Shown here: positions 11,151 through 22,475 of the stretch, in pieces
Layout: each line of letters begins with the position of its first letter
How positions within the stretch are numbered: the first letter of the stretch is position 1
The notes under the pieces: model-generated
Told to the model about the DNA's origin: nothing
What the model saw: only the letters and a program-made list of their open reading frames with translations
The model's database searches: none
NCBI GenBank assembly: GCA_020091685.1
Contig: CM034597.1
Coordinates: 1,248,646 to 1,312,645, forward strand
Reading direction: 5' to 3'
DNA length: 64,000 nucleotides
Source: Lutjanus erythropterus
Lineage: Eukaryota; Chordata; Actinopteri; Lutjaniformes; Lutjanidae
Translations under genes and position numbers: made by a program

Positions 11151-13259
11151 TAAAAATATAGCCAAATTGAAACAGTAATGCAGTTCTTCCTAAATATAGC
11201 TAAATGCTCTAAATTTTGATCATTTTGGAAGAACAAAGATTAACAGTAGGATACTGTAGATTTGACAGCATAATGTAGTATCCTCAAGTAAATCCGCCCT
11301 GCACCAGTAGAAAGTTCGACACTATGCTGAGAAGGAAAAAGTTAACGAGAGCAGAGGAGCATAGGCATACAAGAGTGTGGAGCAAGTGAGAACTTAAAAA
11401 TATATCAAGTTGATGCATTTGTTTGTGAAACTAAGAAGTACAACAGGACCGAGGTGATTCAAGGACCTGTGTGTCATGAATCTTTTAGCAATATCTTGAA
11501 TATTTTTCTTGGTTTTCAATAAGGCTTTTGTCATACAGTGCTGCCTTTGAATAAAGTTAAATTCCATAAAGCTCTGATTTGTCTCTTCTTTTGTGCTTTA
11601 CTGTAGAAATACAGCATATTATTGACATGAAGCTACAGTTTTACACTGTAAACCTCATTCCACTGTACAATACTGTAAAAAAATACAGTAATAAAGTGAA
11701 GGTGAATCAGAGTAGTGAAACTATAGACATAACACTATAATAATGGTAACCTTGCAGTTGTTTATTGTGATTTCATGGCAAATTTGTTACAACAGAATGT
11801 TTCTGTATGAACAGTTCTGGATCAAATGACTGTGTGTATAAAGAAAGTTGCCTGTAGTGACAAATCCACAGTTTATTATCAGGCACTCTGCAGGTTCCCC
11901 TCAGTTCTCCTGAGCATTTTAACATCCTCAACCTAATTATCTGATTTTAGGCAAGCAAAGTTACTGTTGTGGTCCAGTCTCAGAGCTCTCATCAACTTCA
12001 TTTCCAGGAGCAGAAGAGATCTGATAAACCTTGTGAACAACAGCTGCCCAGCACAGGCGTTAGCTGTGCTAGTTAGCTAGTGAACATGGTGCAGCCTACG
12101 TCAAAGAAACAGCCCATGGTCATGGCTAGTGAAGACAGAAAGGGAGCTAAAGAATAGTGTACATTTGTATCAGTTTCCCAGAAACAGAACCAAGTCTCCT
12201 GTCTGCTGGATGTAATAACAGGAAACTGTTTGCTTACATTCTAGGTACCCACCTTATAGAGCCTTTGTGCAGGCTAGTTAGTAAGCATGCATGCACACAC
12301 AAACACATACACACACCATTAGGCCTATACTGCATATTTTACCAACAATAAGTTGGAGATAACTTTCAAAGTTACCCATTGATAGGACTCTGAGGTCATC
12401 ACATGATCAAACAGAAACTTGATGTTGAACAACATCATTACTAACTATCATCACTGCATATCTGAGCATGACAAAATACTTAAAGAAAATAAGAATTAAA
12501 TGTATTTTTAAAACATATTTTATTCATAGTTTTCACAGTTAATAACGAATAAGCATATAATTTTGTTATATATTGCTATTTTTCAAAAAAACAGGCAAAA
12601 ATCTAAGAAACTAAAGAGAAGCATTACCAAGTTTGCAATCTGAAATACTTGCAAAGGCTTGTTTAGTGGATACGTACTGGATGTGTCGATCCTAAATCAG
12701 GCTTTATCTAACTTAATCTACAACCAATTACATTTACTCGTTACCTCCACAAAGTCATTTTTCAGACTTTCTCTTTACATCTTAACTGCAATCAGTAATT
12801 GCAAGTACAAACAATAGCCACATTGGTTGTTTGCTGCTCTTTCTGGTTTCTCCAACATTAACCCTTAAAGTACTTTTTATAACTGGTGTCTTACTTTGCT
12901 ACATTTCAAGTCCTGTTAAACTGTGAGAAAGAACAAAAGATATGTGGAAGATCAGCTGCAGCAGAGAAGAAGCTGCTGGTCTGTCTGTCCACCTGTCTGT
13001 CTGTTCTGTCTCGAGCTGCAGGAAACACAGCCTCAGAGAGAGATCCTCTGAAAAATATACATGCTGAATGTAAATTATATATTCACTGGACAAGTGTCAG
13101 AGGACACTAGGGATGCAGTCTCAGCCGGGCTGGACCTTGCAGTTTGTGAGCAGTACAACAGATGAATATTTTCACTGCTTTACTTTGCTGTCAGACAGCC
13201 ATTTCCAGGGACAATCTATTTTGCTGTTGACCCTGTCCACAGCACTACATTGCTTAGCT
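11151..13259. other. Non-coding, with TACTGTA-rich patches
   Basis: No gene recognised. Around 11590-11720 the sequence is rich in 'tactgta' and 'acagta' words, as in small fish elements with such termini, but I could not fix ends. The frames at 12157-12351 and 12886-13110 show no domain. Confidence 0.5.
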
Positions 13260-13269
13260 TCCTCTTTTG

Positions 13270-13905
13270 TTGTCTTTCAATAGCATACGTGTGAGGAATT
13301 GATAAAACTTGTCTTTATCTGCTCTAAAGTGAGCTACAAACATTAGCATGTCTGGCTAACAAGCTCACTACCTGCAGCCAAACTTGTGTCAGATACCACT
13401 ACATTTGGCAGACTCCCACCAGGTTATATTGGGATATGTTATGTGGGGTTTGAGGCGGAGGATGTTGGCTGGTGCAGAAAGAAAGTGGACAGACGATGAC
13501 ACACCTCCATCTGGCTTGCTCTCTTAAGTCTAAGCTGGGTTGGTTTAGCTCCCAGCTCTCTTCCTGAGTCAGACCGTCTCTAGGTCCACTGCACTTAATC
13601 TAATCCTGTGCTTCCTTTTGCAGTGTTAATGACTGCATTTCTGTCATATTTCACTGTCAGTGTTTACAAGATGTAGCATTAGCCTCAGGCTTTGAGCATT
13701 ATCATTATGTCAAGTAGCCTAGGCAGCCGTTAAATAACTGCGTATTTCAGACCCTTTTGCAGGGTTCTTGTTTTAAAATGTGTCAAGTGGAAATATTAAA
13801 AGGGCATTAGCATTAACTAACATTAACCAGCTAGACCTCTGAAATCTGCAAGAGATTCATCATTTTAGATGAGAAAAAACACCGTCTTGTGTTTCAAAAT
13901 GATTG
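13270..13905 (+). repeat. Dispersed repeat, copy A (partner at 63140-63790)
   Basis: This stretch aligns by eye, in the same orientation, with 63140-63790. Shared landmarks in order are 'attagcatgtctggctaac', 'ggggtttgagg(c/a)ggaggatg', 'ttagctc', 'cttgttttaaaa(t/c)(g/a)tgtca', and 'aaccagcta' followed by 'aaatctgc'. There are many substitutions and indels between copies. No coding potential is shared. It is either an old transposon family of unknown class or an ancient duplication. Confidence 0.65.
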
Positions 13906-15011
13906 TCTGTAGTGCAAGAAAATGCTGACAGGCACTGCAGAGTAACTAAGGAGCGGGGCTTAACAAAGTCACTCCTGAGCTCACTTTGTGCGATTAGGAG
14001 ACTGTTTTCTTTCCTTTTTATTTGTTGCTTCATTACTTTGTGTGCTGAGATGATTTCCCACCAGTGTTGAAACCTGACCGTGAATCTATCAGGCGAACAG
14101 GGAGCAGGATGTACAACACCTCAATTCTTCTGAAGGACACTGGTCACTCTGCACAGTGGGCGCTGCCATTTTGTGATTTAGTTTATTAAAACTTTAATGG
14201 ATCCACGTTGCAGACTCCACTAAACCTGTCATTTCAGAAGGTTACTATCCCATCAATATCATGTGGAGATGTATCCTGTTTAAAAGGCAGATGGCTCTCC
14301 TTCTTGACATTTCTTGCAGCTAATAGGATTGAGCGTGGATATCATGTACATCATCTGTGTTTATTTCGAATTATTCAAAAAAGCAGTTCAGAATCTTAAA
14401 AAAACAAAAAAAAAAACTAAATCTGTGTTATTTCCACGCTGTGTAACCTTTCCTGTGCCTGTGGAGATGCTCTGATTGTTTTGAAGTGTTAACGGGCTGC
14501 GTTTGAAGCCTGGCAACTGTCTTTATCAGATGAGTGGATTGAATCCTCTCCTCTGAAGCCTCTCTACCCCACAGAGCGATAAAAACTGTTTATCCAAACT
14601 TCAGCCACATACAATTGTTTCATAAAAGCCTTTTTTTAAATGTTTCATATCTCGTCTCAGTGGCATCTAAGCTTTAATTAATTCTTTATTCTCAATATCA
14701 CTGACAAATGGGGCAAGGAAAAGAAACCTCTTCATCATGATTTGAAACAACAGTTCAAAGTTTGGTTCCCAACTCCCAAGCTGAAGTTTCTGTGCCAGTC
14801 AAAAGCTTCTGTATTATTAAAGTTGAAATGTTAATGTTGCTTCAAAGCCACGTCTTTAGCATCATTGCACCCTCTCATTTGAAAGACAAACAGACAAATT
14901 AACTTTGGTGTCTTTATGGTCTACAAGTCCACTATGAAAAATCCTCTTATTTCTCTTTGTGCAGCTAGCTTTTTATTACATGCATTGTAATACTGTTAAT
15001 GTGAGCAGTCA
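13906..15011. other. Non-coding, nothing recognised
   Basis: No gene, RNA or repeat boundary seen. The 63-codon frame at 14208 shows no domain. Confidence 0.5.
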
Positions 15012-15019
15012 GATAAATC

Positions 15020-15755
15020 CACTGGTGGACTCAGAGGCGGTGGGGGCAATTGCCTCCCTGGTGGCCCCATATTGGTTGAAATGCTAAAAGTGCTCCTTGG
15101 TTGCCCCTAAGGTAGATAAAACATGATAAGGTGCTCTTTGGGTGCCCATCCAGTAGTGATTTTTAGAGTGCTCTTCAATGGTAATGTGGTAAAGTGTCTT
15201 CTAGGGTTCTCATCTAGTGGACAGAATGTGGTAAAGTGTCTTCTACTGCGCCCTCCTCGTGGACAAAATGTGGCAAAGTGCTCTCTAGAGTACTCTTCCC
15301 AAACTTGTGAGGTTCCACTTTTTAAAAAAATAAATCATCATGACCCAGTTATAGGCCTTGTCAATACATCTTGAGGCTAACAAATCACATTGTTTTATTT
15401 CCATTAACAGGCTCTATTTTTTCCTCTCTTCTCAGTAAAACAATACACACATAAATGATTTACAAAGTATACTGCTGATATAAATCTTAAATTTGCAGAC
15501 TTTCTTCTATAGTCTTTTATTTTTGGCAGCCAAAAAAAAAAAAATCTCCTGTGAGTCTCGACTCAGTCCTGGAATGGCTCTTGAATGGCATTTGGTGGAC
15601 AACATGTGGTTAAGTGCCCTCTAAGGTGCCCTTTAATGGATAATATGTGATAAAGTGCATCATGACTTTTGGTGTCTACGGGTGCTACATACAGCTGGTG
15701 CCCTCATTTATTTATTTTTTTGCCCCTGCCCTCAGACAGCCTGAGTCTGCCACTG
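15020..15755. mobile_element. Non-autonomous hAT element with perfect 8-bp target duplication
   Basis: The element is bounded by the direct repeat GATAAATC (15012-15019 and 15756-15763). Its ends are inverted repeats: CACTGGTGGACTCAG on the left, and CAGTGGCAGACTCAG read inward from the right, 12 of 15 matching. An 8-bp duplication and a CA(G/C)TGG terminus are hAT hallmarks. The interior codes for nothing recognisable. It contains several degenerate copies of a unit of about 35-45 bases around 'tggacaaaatgtggtaaagtg' (about 15170-15285 and 15595-15660). Confidence 0.85.
15170..15660. repeat. Degenerate internal repeats within the hAT element
   Basis: The unit 'gtggacaNaatgtggtaaagtg' followed by a 'tcttcta' or 'ccctcta'-like end recurs at about 15220, 15260, 15597 and, more diverged, 15640. 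Copies are separated by unrelated sequence in the second half. They are read directly, and the exact period is approximate. Confidence 0.6.
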
Positions 15756-16270
15756 GATAAATCACATGTTCTGCTCATGCAGAGTGTGGATATCAGTAAT
15801 TGCCTTAGTGGAAGCTCTTTGTGCCGTCTTGGGCCAAGCAGACTTGGAATATAGTCGCTGTTGCCTCTGCTGTCAGCTGCTGAGGGGATAATATATTCCT
15901 GTAGCACACAATCATTTAATAGCTCATCCATTTGTTCAGAGACAATTGATTTTCTCTGTTTCCATACACGTTAGTCACATTTGATTTCTCTCATCCCATT
16001 TGCATTTGTCACATTTTAGGCGTGGCGCCTGTGCTCAGGCTCCATGATAAAATCTTTATTCAGGTGCCAGGGCTGGTGTTAAGTGAATCTAAGTGATGAC
16101 GGAGGCTGCCAATAAAGAGATTCAACACATCACTGGCTCTTCTATGCAGTGCTTTATAGTACAACAAAAGGAAAGAATTAGAGTACATCAGCTCTGAGTT
16201 TAGTCACCGATACAAGACAGGAGTCGATTCTGGGGCCATGTTGCTCCAGAATGTATGCTAAACTACAATT

Positions 16271-16410
16271 AAAGGGGCCTATTATGTTTCCCTATTTTCT
16301 ATCCTATGTATATTTTACAGTGTCAGATGTCCATTTTAAATGTAGCCAAAGTTAGGGTTAGGGTTAGATAAGGATATGCATATGCTGGTTTTCTTCATGA
16401 TTCATGGAAC
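16271..16410. repeat. Remnant of a small teleost DNA-transposon family, with a short TTAGGG run
   Basis: The left part ('aaaggggcctattatgtttcc', 'cagatgtccattttaaatg') recalls the beginning of a common percomorph non-autonomous element. No matching right end was found. The tract 'gttagggttagggttag' at about 16351-16367 contains fewer than three telomere-type units. Confidence 0.4.
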
Positions 16411-16959
16411 CCTTGCAGATTTCTTACAATCAAAGCACATTATGCCCTAAATACAGACACACTGCCATCTACTTGCTCAGCCTCTATATTTGTACCAGAT
16501 GATGTTCTGCAGCTTGACCAGAAACTGATCTATCACATTTTATGAAGAAAATATTTTCTGTTTTCCCTCCGATGACCTCCAGCTGCTCTGCCTGAAATTT
16601 CTGTTAAATAACTGAGATTTCTTTCTGGCTTCAGGGGCAGTACATGAATTATGTAGTATTTTCACCTGATAAAAACAATCCAACATTAAAAGCACACCTG
16701 GAATTATTTCTGTTTCTAATTATAATAACATCTTCAGATTTAATTTTGTCTTTCTCCTGTCATTGCCATTGTCAAGTATTGTTTGAATGAAGAGGAAGAG
16801 CTTGCTCGTGCTTGTTACAGATGACGATATTTCCACTTTACATCAGTTCCAGTTGAGAGCGGGTACTGTGATTGGTTTCTTCTGTGTGGAACACAGTGTG
16901 CCAATTGCATTTTAGAAAAGAAAAACAGCAACAGCTGACTTCAAAGCTGTGCTTAGCCT

Positions 16960-17143
16960 AAAAGTAAAGTAACAACAACCTTCCTAGAAATGTAGTCAAA
17001 AGTACAATGTTTGTCTTTGAAATGTAGTGGAGTGAAAGTCAAAGTTTCCAGAAAAAACAAATACTCAAGTACAGTACAGATATTCAAAATATGCACTTAA
17101 GTACAGTACTCAAGTGAATGTACTTTATTACTGTCCACCACTG
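16960..17143. mobile_element. Terminal remnant of a hAT-type element
   Basis: Sequence such as 'aaatactcaagtacagtac' and 'acttaagtacagtactcaag', finishing in 'ctgtccaccactg', is the typical terminal part of a widespread fish hAT family. Only this end is present. No target duplication could be assigned. Confidence 0.55.
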
Positions 17144-17427
17144 GAAATCATCCACACAATATTATCTGCTAAACAGGTGTTTTAACATGCAAAGAGGCCA
17201 CCTGGTATGGTGGCTCTCTTACTAACCAGCAACAATGCAACAGGCGCTGTTTCTCCTGGTGTTAAAGTGTGTATTTTTTGTGTTGTCGAGAATAGTGTGG
17301 CAGCCATGAGTCTAAGACAGCAGTGATAAATGAAGACAGAGTTCAGAGACACACTGACTTTGAATAAAGTAGCAGTTAAAGAACTGAATGTAAAGCAGCT
17401 CCAGTGTTGCTTTGCCCAGCTGTATAA

Positions 17428-17428
<1 letters not shown>

Positions 17429-17463
<35 letters not shown>

Positions 17464-17476
17464 CACACACACACAC
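17429..17476. repeat. (CA)n microsatellite
   Basis: CA dinucleotide array with one 'atg' interruption. Long minus-strand frames crossing it are artefacts of the repeat. Confidence 0.95.
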
Positions 17477-18039
17477 TGCATGCACTGTGTTAAGCACCTG
17501 AACAAAATATACATTTTGCTCCTGATTCCTGTAATAAGCGAGAGAGAAAGAAGGGCATTTTGAAAGACAGAAAAGTAGTGTTGTTGCTACCATCAGCCAT
17601 CCTGGTTTGTACATGTCTAATATGATTTTAATTAATGATTTTAACTCCACCTTTTGCCTTTCATGAATCTCATTTCCAGAGGTAATGACATTCAGTGAAC
17701 TCAGTGATGCCCCAAACAACCATAACTCAGTCAGGAACACATGGCATCAGCAAACTATCATATAGGAATTACTGGACAGCTTTGAGTGTCTCTGATAAAT
17801 AACAATGTGTGTTGAGAACAGGGTTCCTGTCATCCACTGTAATGCACCAGAAAGCACAGCTATATGAGCAGTATTATTCACACATGTGACATGTTACAGG
17901 ACATGTCAAAATGTCTGATGTTTAAAGGTCACGCCTTTAAAGTCATGACTCTTCTAGTGGACCACCATGAGACTTTGCTTTGGGAAAAATGTACTGTGGT
18001 CAACGGTGAGAGACAAATAATGATAATATACAATATTAT

Positions 18040-18225
18040 ATTCAGTAAACTGAATATCTCTGTGTTTTGGACAAAAGAAGACATTTGAGGATGCCAGCTT
18101 GGGCTATGAAAACAGCAATCAACACTTTTCACCATTTTCTGACATTCTATGGACCAAACCACTAATCAATTAGTAATTAATTAACCAAGAAAATGATCAT
18201 TGATGAAAATAATCTCTCTAGTTCT
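18040..18225 (-). mobile_element. Remnant of the GCTGCAACTAA-type hAT MITE family
   Basis: The order 'aaactgaatatctctg', 'agaagacatttgaggatg', 'caccattttctgacatt' and 'gaccaaaccactaatcaat' matches the interior of the family also seen at 27340 and 47553. The terminal GCTGCAAC motif is missing on both sides, so the copy is truncated or eroded. Confidence 0.6.
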
Positions 18226-19101
18226 ATTATGACATATGCAGTCTGAAAATTGGGACTACAGACAATCTTTAAGACACACCAATATATTTTGTAGTGTGTG
18301 TGTTTGAGAGAAATCCATTCCTCATCCGTACACTCTGTTGTCTTCCTCAGTCTCCTGCTCTACACAACTGTTGCTCTGTCCCTCATTAGCCCTGTGGCGC
18401 CTGCCTGCCTCCTCAGCTGCAACTCATCCTCTAATTAGTCTGTGTGTATATTGAAAGAAAGAAACAGCAAGCAATTTCCCATTTCATTTGTCACATTGTC
18501 TTACCTGCTAGCATTCCTGCCTTTTCGTCTAACCTGCTCACCTTCCCATTTGCAGGACAATTACCTCGGTTATGGCTTGTTGGCTGCTGCCACACTGTTG
18601 CCGCCTACAAACTTTAAAGAAACAAAAGGAATGCAGAGGTGGTGGTTTGAGTTGTCGACAGGAAAAACTAACATTAACTACATCATTAACAGCGATCATG
18701 CAGTAAAATACCAGCATTTTGCTTAATCAAGGTTAAATAATGAAGGCAGCTGATGAGGCCAGCTCTCTGTACAGAGACATTGGTATTATTGTGCTGCCCA
18801 CATGCTTATCTTGAGTCCTTTAATAATACCTGTCTCGTCTGCTGAGGTGCCTGCCTTTGGAAATTTGTGTACTTACACATATGTAGATTGTACCTCTCCT
18901 GGGTATAACAACAGCATATGGCACATTTCCCATAAAGCGCTGCCACCACCTGAGGCGTTAGTGTCACATTCAAGACACTTGCACAGAACACAGGGTGGCT
19001 GCTGGACAAAATGTTGTTTTGTCACAAATCAAACCTGCAGACACAGAACCAACCTCTAATTCCAATTTATTTTGATGAAATGTATTCTTTATGTATATAT
19101 G

Positions 19102-19164
<63 letters not shown>

Positions 19165-20278
19165 CATGTGTTTACTTTAGTTTATTTGATTTATAAAAGA
19201 ACAGTGTGGACAATGACATGGATCATTTACAAGAAATGAAAACATGGTTGCACCAGATTTAGCAAGACACCAATTTCCAACTGTAGTCCTACACGTAACA
19301 AGTAGGCAGAATAAATCAAATTTAAAGTGCAATACAGACTACAGTAAATGCAGGTCCCTGACATAATGAAAGCAGTAGGTACACATTGCACAGTACAAAA
19401 TACATTATGAAATACACTGTAGCTTCCTTATGAAGTGACCAGGTTACCAGTGCAGATGCCTTACATGATAAAAACACTAAGTGCATACTATATGGTCAAA
19501 ATAACAACATGAAATATACAATTACTAGATTTTTTAAGTGACCATAATACTAATGCCTCTGCCTTACACAATAAAAATGTATAAAAAGTTTTTATTTGTT
19601 TTATTTACTGTGATTTCTGAATTTCTGAAATTTAAAAACCTACCGACAACATAAAGATATACCTACTGATAACACAGCTATATAAATGTGCTATTATAAT
19701 CAGCTTTGAGTTAAAAATGTTTTTAAGGAAAATGCTTGGTCCTTCAAAACATGGCCAAGATTTCTGTCTCTCATCTCCATCAGATGTTTACTGAAACATA
19801 ATATAATCAGTTATCAGTTAAAAAGGGTTAGCTATACCCTAAGAACCCCTGACTCACTTCCTGGTCTAAAAAAGGCAGGAATACTGCTCAAGCAATGGTA
19901 AACTTTCTTTCTTTTTTTTTTTTTTTGACAAATTCATTAAATAATATTGCTATCAGGTGTGTCTCAACCATAACATGTCAACTCTGTAGTAGGGTTGGGC
20001 AATTGGACGAATATATTGCCTATCAACGCTGCACTGAATTACTGCAACATGTTCTCATCCAGCGGCACAGTAAGCACCCACTCCCACACCGGACCATGAG
20101 TGATTTGAGCTGGGTGAGGAGTGAGAGGAAAACAGCGTGCTCTTTTTCATGCAGTGAGTATGATAAGCTTTCTCTGATCTTGTCAGCATATTATACTGAT
20201 ACTTAAGAGGCTGTACCTCCACACATCACACTGAGGTTCTGTGCTGACTAGATATCCCTGTTCTGAAGCTGAACACTT
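18226..20278. other. Non-coding with a long TA array
   Basis: No gene recognised. A (TA)n array runs at about 19091-19161, and frames across it on both strands are meaningless. The remaining frames (18442, 18802, 19895) show no domain. Confidence 0.5.
19091..19161. repeat. (TA)n microsatellite
   Basis: About 70 bases of TA with a few TG steps at the left edge. Confidence 0.95.
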
Positions 20279-20308
20279 GATCATTAGTCATGGTCATGAC
20301 TAATGATC
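20279..20308. repeat. Perfect inverted repeat, 14-bp arms, 2-bp spacer
   Basis: GATCATTAGTCATG is followed by GT and then its exact reverse complement. It lies 60 bases upstream of the Tc1/mariner stack. Function unknown. Confidence 0.9.
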
Positions 20309-20536
20309 TAATAAAAAGAGGAAAATGTGACATAAGCCTTATTTATAGACGACAATAAATTAATAAACTACAACCCTAATTCCATAAGAAGTTGGGATGC
20401 TGTATAGAACATATATAAAAACTGAATGCAGTGATTAGTAAATACTTTTTTTGTACAAAGACAAGCATGGATGGGGTAAAGTTCACCACTTTGTGAAAAA
20501 CTCTGTGGACAAATAGTGTAACAGTGACTAATCTAA

Positions 20537-20776
20537 CCGGTCTGTGGGAGCCAGAATTCTTTATGATTGGTAGGGGATCAAATACTTATTTCACTCAATG
20601 AAATGCTAATCAATTTATATCTTTTATATAATGTGATTTTCTGGATTTTCTTTTTCATATTCTATCTCTCACTGTTAAGACAAACCTACCATTAAAATTA
20701 TAGGCCGTTCATTTCTTTGTTAGTGGGTAAACTTACAAAATCAGCGAGGGATCAAATAATTATTTCCTCCACTGTA
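20537..20776 (+). mobile_element. 3' fragment of a second Tc1/mariner family
   Basis: The fragment begins near 'ggtctgtgggagccagaa' and runs to the terminal motif 'gggatcaaataattatttcctccactgta'-like end at 20776 (read here in two pieces: 'gatcaaataattatttcc' and 'tccactgta'). The same family supplies the short fragment at 62493-62614. Only the non-coding 3' part is present. Its right end shares the TA with the left end of the next Tc1 element. Confidence 0.7.
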
Positions 20777-20783
20777 CACTCAC

Positions 20784-21143
20784 AGGCGGCATGGTGGTGC
20801 AGTGGTTAGCACTGCTGCCTTGCAGCAAGAAGGTCCTGAGTTTGATCCCGCAGCTCCCCGGCTGGCAGGAGTTTGCGTGTTCTCCCTGTGTCTGCGTGGG
20901 TTCTGTCCGGGTTCTCCGGCTTCCTCCCACAGTCCAAAGACATGCATGCTAGGTTAATTGGTGACTCTAAATTGCCCGTAGGTGTGAATGTGAGTGTGAG
21001 TGGTTGTCTCTATGTGTCAGCCCTGCGATGAACTGGTGACTTGTCCAGGGTGAACCCCGTCTCTCGCCCAATGTCAGCTGGGATAGGCTCCAGCAGCCCG
21101 CGACTCTTACAGAATAAGCGGTTACAGAAAATGAATGAATGAA
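20784..21143 (+). mobile_element. tRNA-derived SINE with 11-bp target duplication
   Basis: The body runs from 'aggcggcatggtggtg' to a (GAAT)n tail. It has tRNA-like promoter boxes: A-box-like 'tggttagcactg', and B-box-like 'gagtttgatccc' about 25 bases later. It is bounded by the exact direct repeat TGTACACTCAC (20773-20783 and 21144-21154), which is part of the left end of the Tc1 element it entered. Features of the 3' half ('agtccaaagacatgcatg', 'gggataggctccagcagcc') match a very common percomorph SINE family. RNA polymerase III would transcribe active copies, which depend on a partner LINE. Confidence 0.85.
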
Positions 21144-21238
21144 TGTACACTCACTGGCCACTTCCTTAGGTATACCTGTTCAACTGCTTGTTAATGCAAA
21201 TATCTAATCAACCAAAATTGATCAATAGAAGATTGGAA

Positions 21239-21857
21239 AAATGTCTGGTCTGATGAGTCTCGATTTCTGCTGTGACATTCAGATGGTAAGGTCAGAATTT
21301 GGCATTAACATCATGAAAGCATGGATCCATCCTGCCTTGTATCAAAGGTTCAGGCTGGTGATGGTGGTGTAATGGTGTGGGGGATATTTTCTTGGCACAC
21401 TTTGGACCCCTTAGTAAATGTAATTGAGCATTGTTTAAATTAACAAATTAAATTAAATTAAATTAATTTAACAGCCTAGCTGAGTATTGTTGCTGACCAC
21501 GTGCATCCCTTTATGACCACAGTGTACCAATTCTGTGATGGTTACTTCCAGCAGGATAACACACCATGTCACAAAGCTCCGATCAACTCAAACTGGTTTC
21601 TTGAACATGGCAGTGAGTTCACTGTACTCCAGTGGCCTCCACAGTCACCAGATCTCAGTCCAATAGAGCACCTCTGGGATGTGTTGGAAAAGGAGATCCA
21701 CATCATGGATGTGCAGCTGACAAATCTGCAGCAACTACATGATGCTGTCATGTCAATATGGACCGAAATCTCTAAGGAATGTTTCCAGCACCTCGTTGAG
21801 TCTATGCCACAAAGAATTAAGGCAGTTCTGAGGGCAAAAGGGTGTCCAACCTGGTAT
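21239..21857 (+). pseudogene. Tc1-like transposase, catalytic domain remnant
   Basis: In one frame the sequence reads NVWSDESRFLL (first catalytic Asp), then a TGA at 21273-21275 where relatives have Arg (CGA), which looks like a CpG transition. It continues with VMVWGIFSWHTL. Low-complexity AT sequence at about 21430-21480 replaces part of the gene and adds stops. The same frame then reads HVHPFMTTVYQ, FQQDNTPCHKA (second Asp), QWPPQSPDLSPIEHLWD (catalytic Glu), down to the stop after AKGCPTWY. So all three catalytic residues remain, but the DNA-binding half is gone and stops interrupt the frame. Confidence 0.85.
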
Positions 21858-21894
21858 TAGCAAGGTGTACCTAATGAAGTGGTCAGTGAGGGTA

Positions 21895-22475
21895 TAATCA
21901 ACAACATCCAGAAATGCTGCAGACTTCTCTGGGCCCAAGGTCATCTGAGATGGACTGACGCAAAGTGGAAAAGTGTACTGTGGTCTGACGAGTCCACATT
22001 TCACATTGTTTTCACAAATCATGGACGTCATGTCCTGTGGGCTGAACAGGAAAAGGACCATCCAAATTGTTACCAGCACTAACTTCAAAAAGACAGCATC
22101 TGTGATGGTATTGGTGGGGGTGTTAGGTTGCATTAATGCTGACAGGTACATACAGGTTTTGGAGCAACATATGCTGCCATCCAGACAACGTCTTTTTCAG
22201 GGATCTCTGTTTGTTTCACAGAGGCAATGGCAAGACACATTCTTTTACGTGTTCCAACAGTGTGGCTTCATTGTAAAGGAGTCCAGGTACTAGACCTGTG
22301 CACCTGAATGTGCACCTGAAGTCGTATATCAAGCAAGAATGAGAAACAATTTCACTTTCAAAATTTCACCAGTGTCTTCAGTTCACAGATGCTGATTGAG
22401 TGTTGTTAATAGAAAAGCTGATGTATCACAGTGGTTAACATGATACTGTCCAAACTTTTTTGAAATATGTTGCAG
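21895..22475 (+). pseudogene. Tc1/mariner transposase remnant of the outer element
   Basis: Frames give RLLWAQGHLRWTDAKWKSVLWSDES (printed here in part; first catalytic Asp in LWSDES, about 21975-21995). The same frame then loses register, and another frame reads INADRYIQVLEQHMLPS and a diverged block where relatives have QQDN: here the codons read R-G-N, so the second catalytic Asp is replaced by Gly. The region carrying the third acidic residue is deleted near 22295-22315, where 'tgtgcacctgaa' is repeated. The gene is dead by several independent lesions. Confidence 0.75.

Larger units (their letters stand above)
20775..21894 (+). mobile_element. Third Tc1-like element, internally deleted, with a SINE in its left end
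   Basis: Left terminus 'tacactcactggccacttc' and right terminus 'gtgtacctaatgaagtgg...cagtgagggta' are diverged inverted repeats. The left terminus is split: 'tacactcac' stands at 20775-20783, the SINE follows, and the terminus restarts at 21146. The gene part encoding the N-terminal DNA-binding domain is deleted; the interior resumes near 21220 with the catalytic domain. The flanking dinucleotides are TA, the normal Tc1 target. Confidence 0.85.

Noticed and set aside
16351..16367. Telomere or chromosome-fusion site
   Set aside because: Fewer than three TTAGGG units, embedded in a probable transposon remnant; too short to support it.
17182..17740. Minus-strand frames of 110 and 142 codons
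   Set aside because: They cross the CA array at 17429-17476 and have no domain outside it.
18970..19196. Frames with long YIYI runs
   Set aside because: They are direct translation of the TA array.
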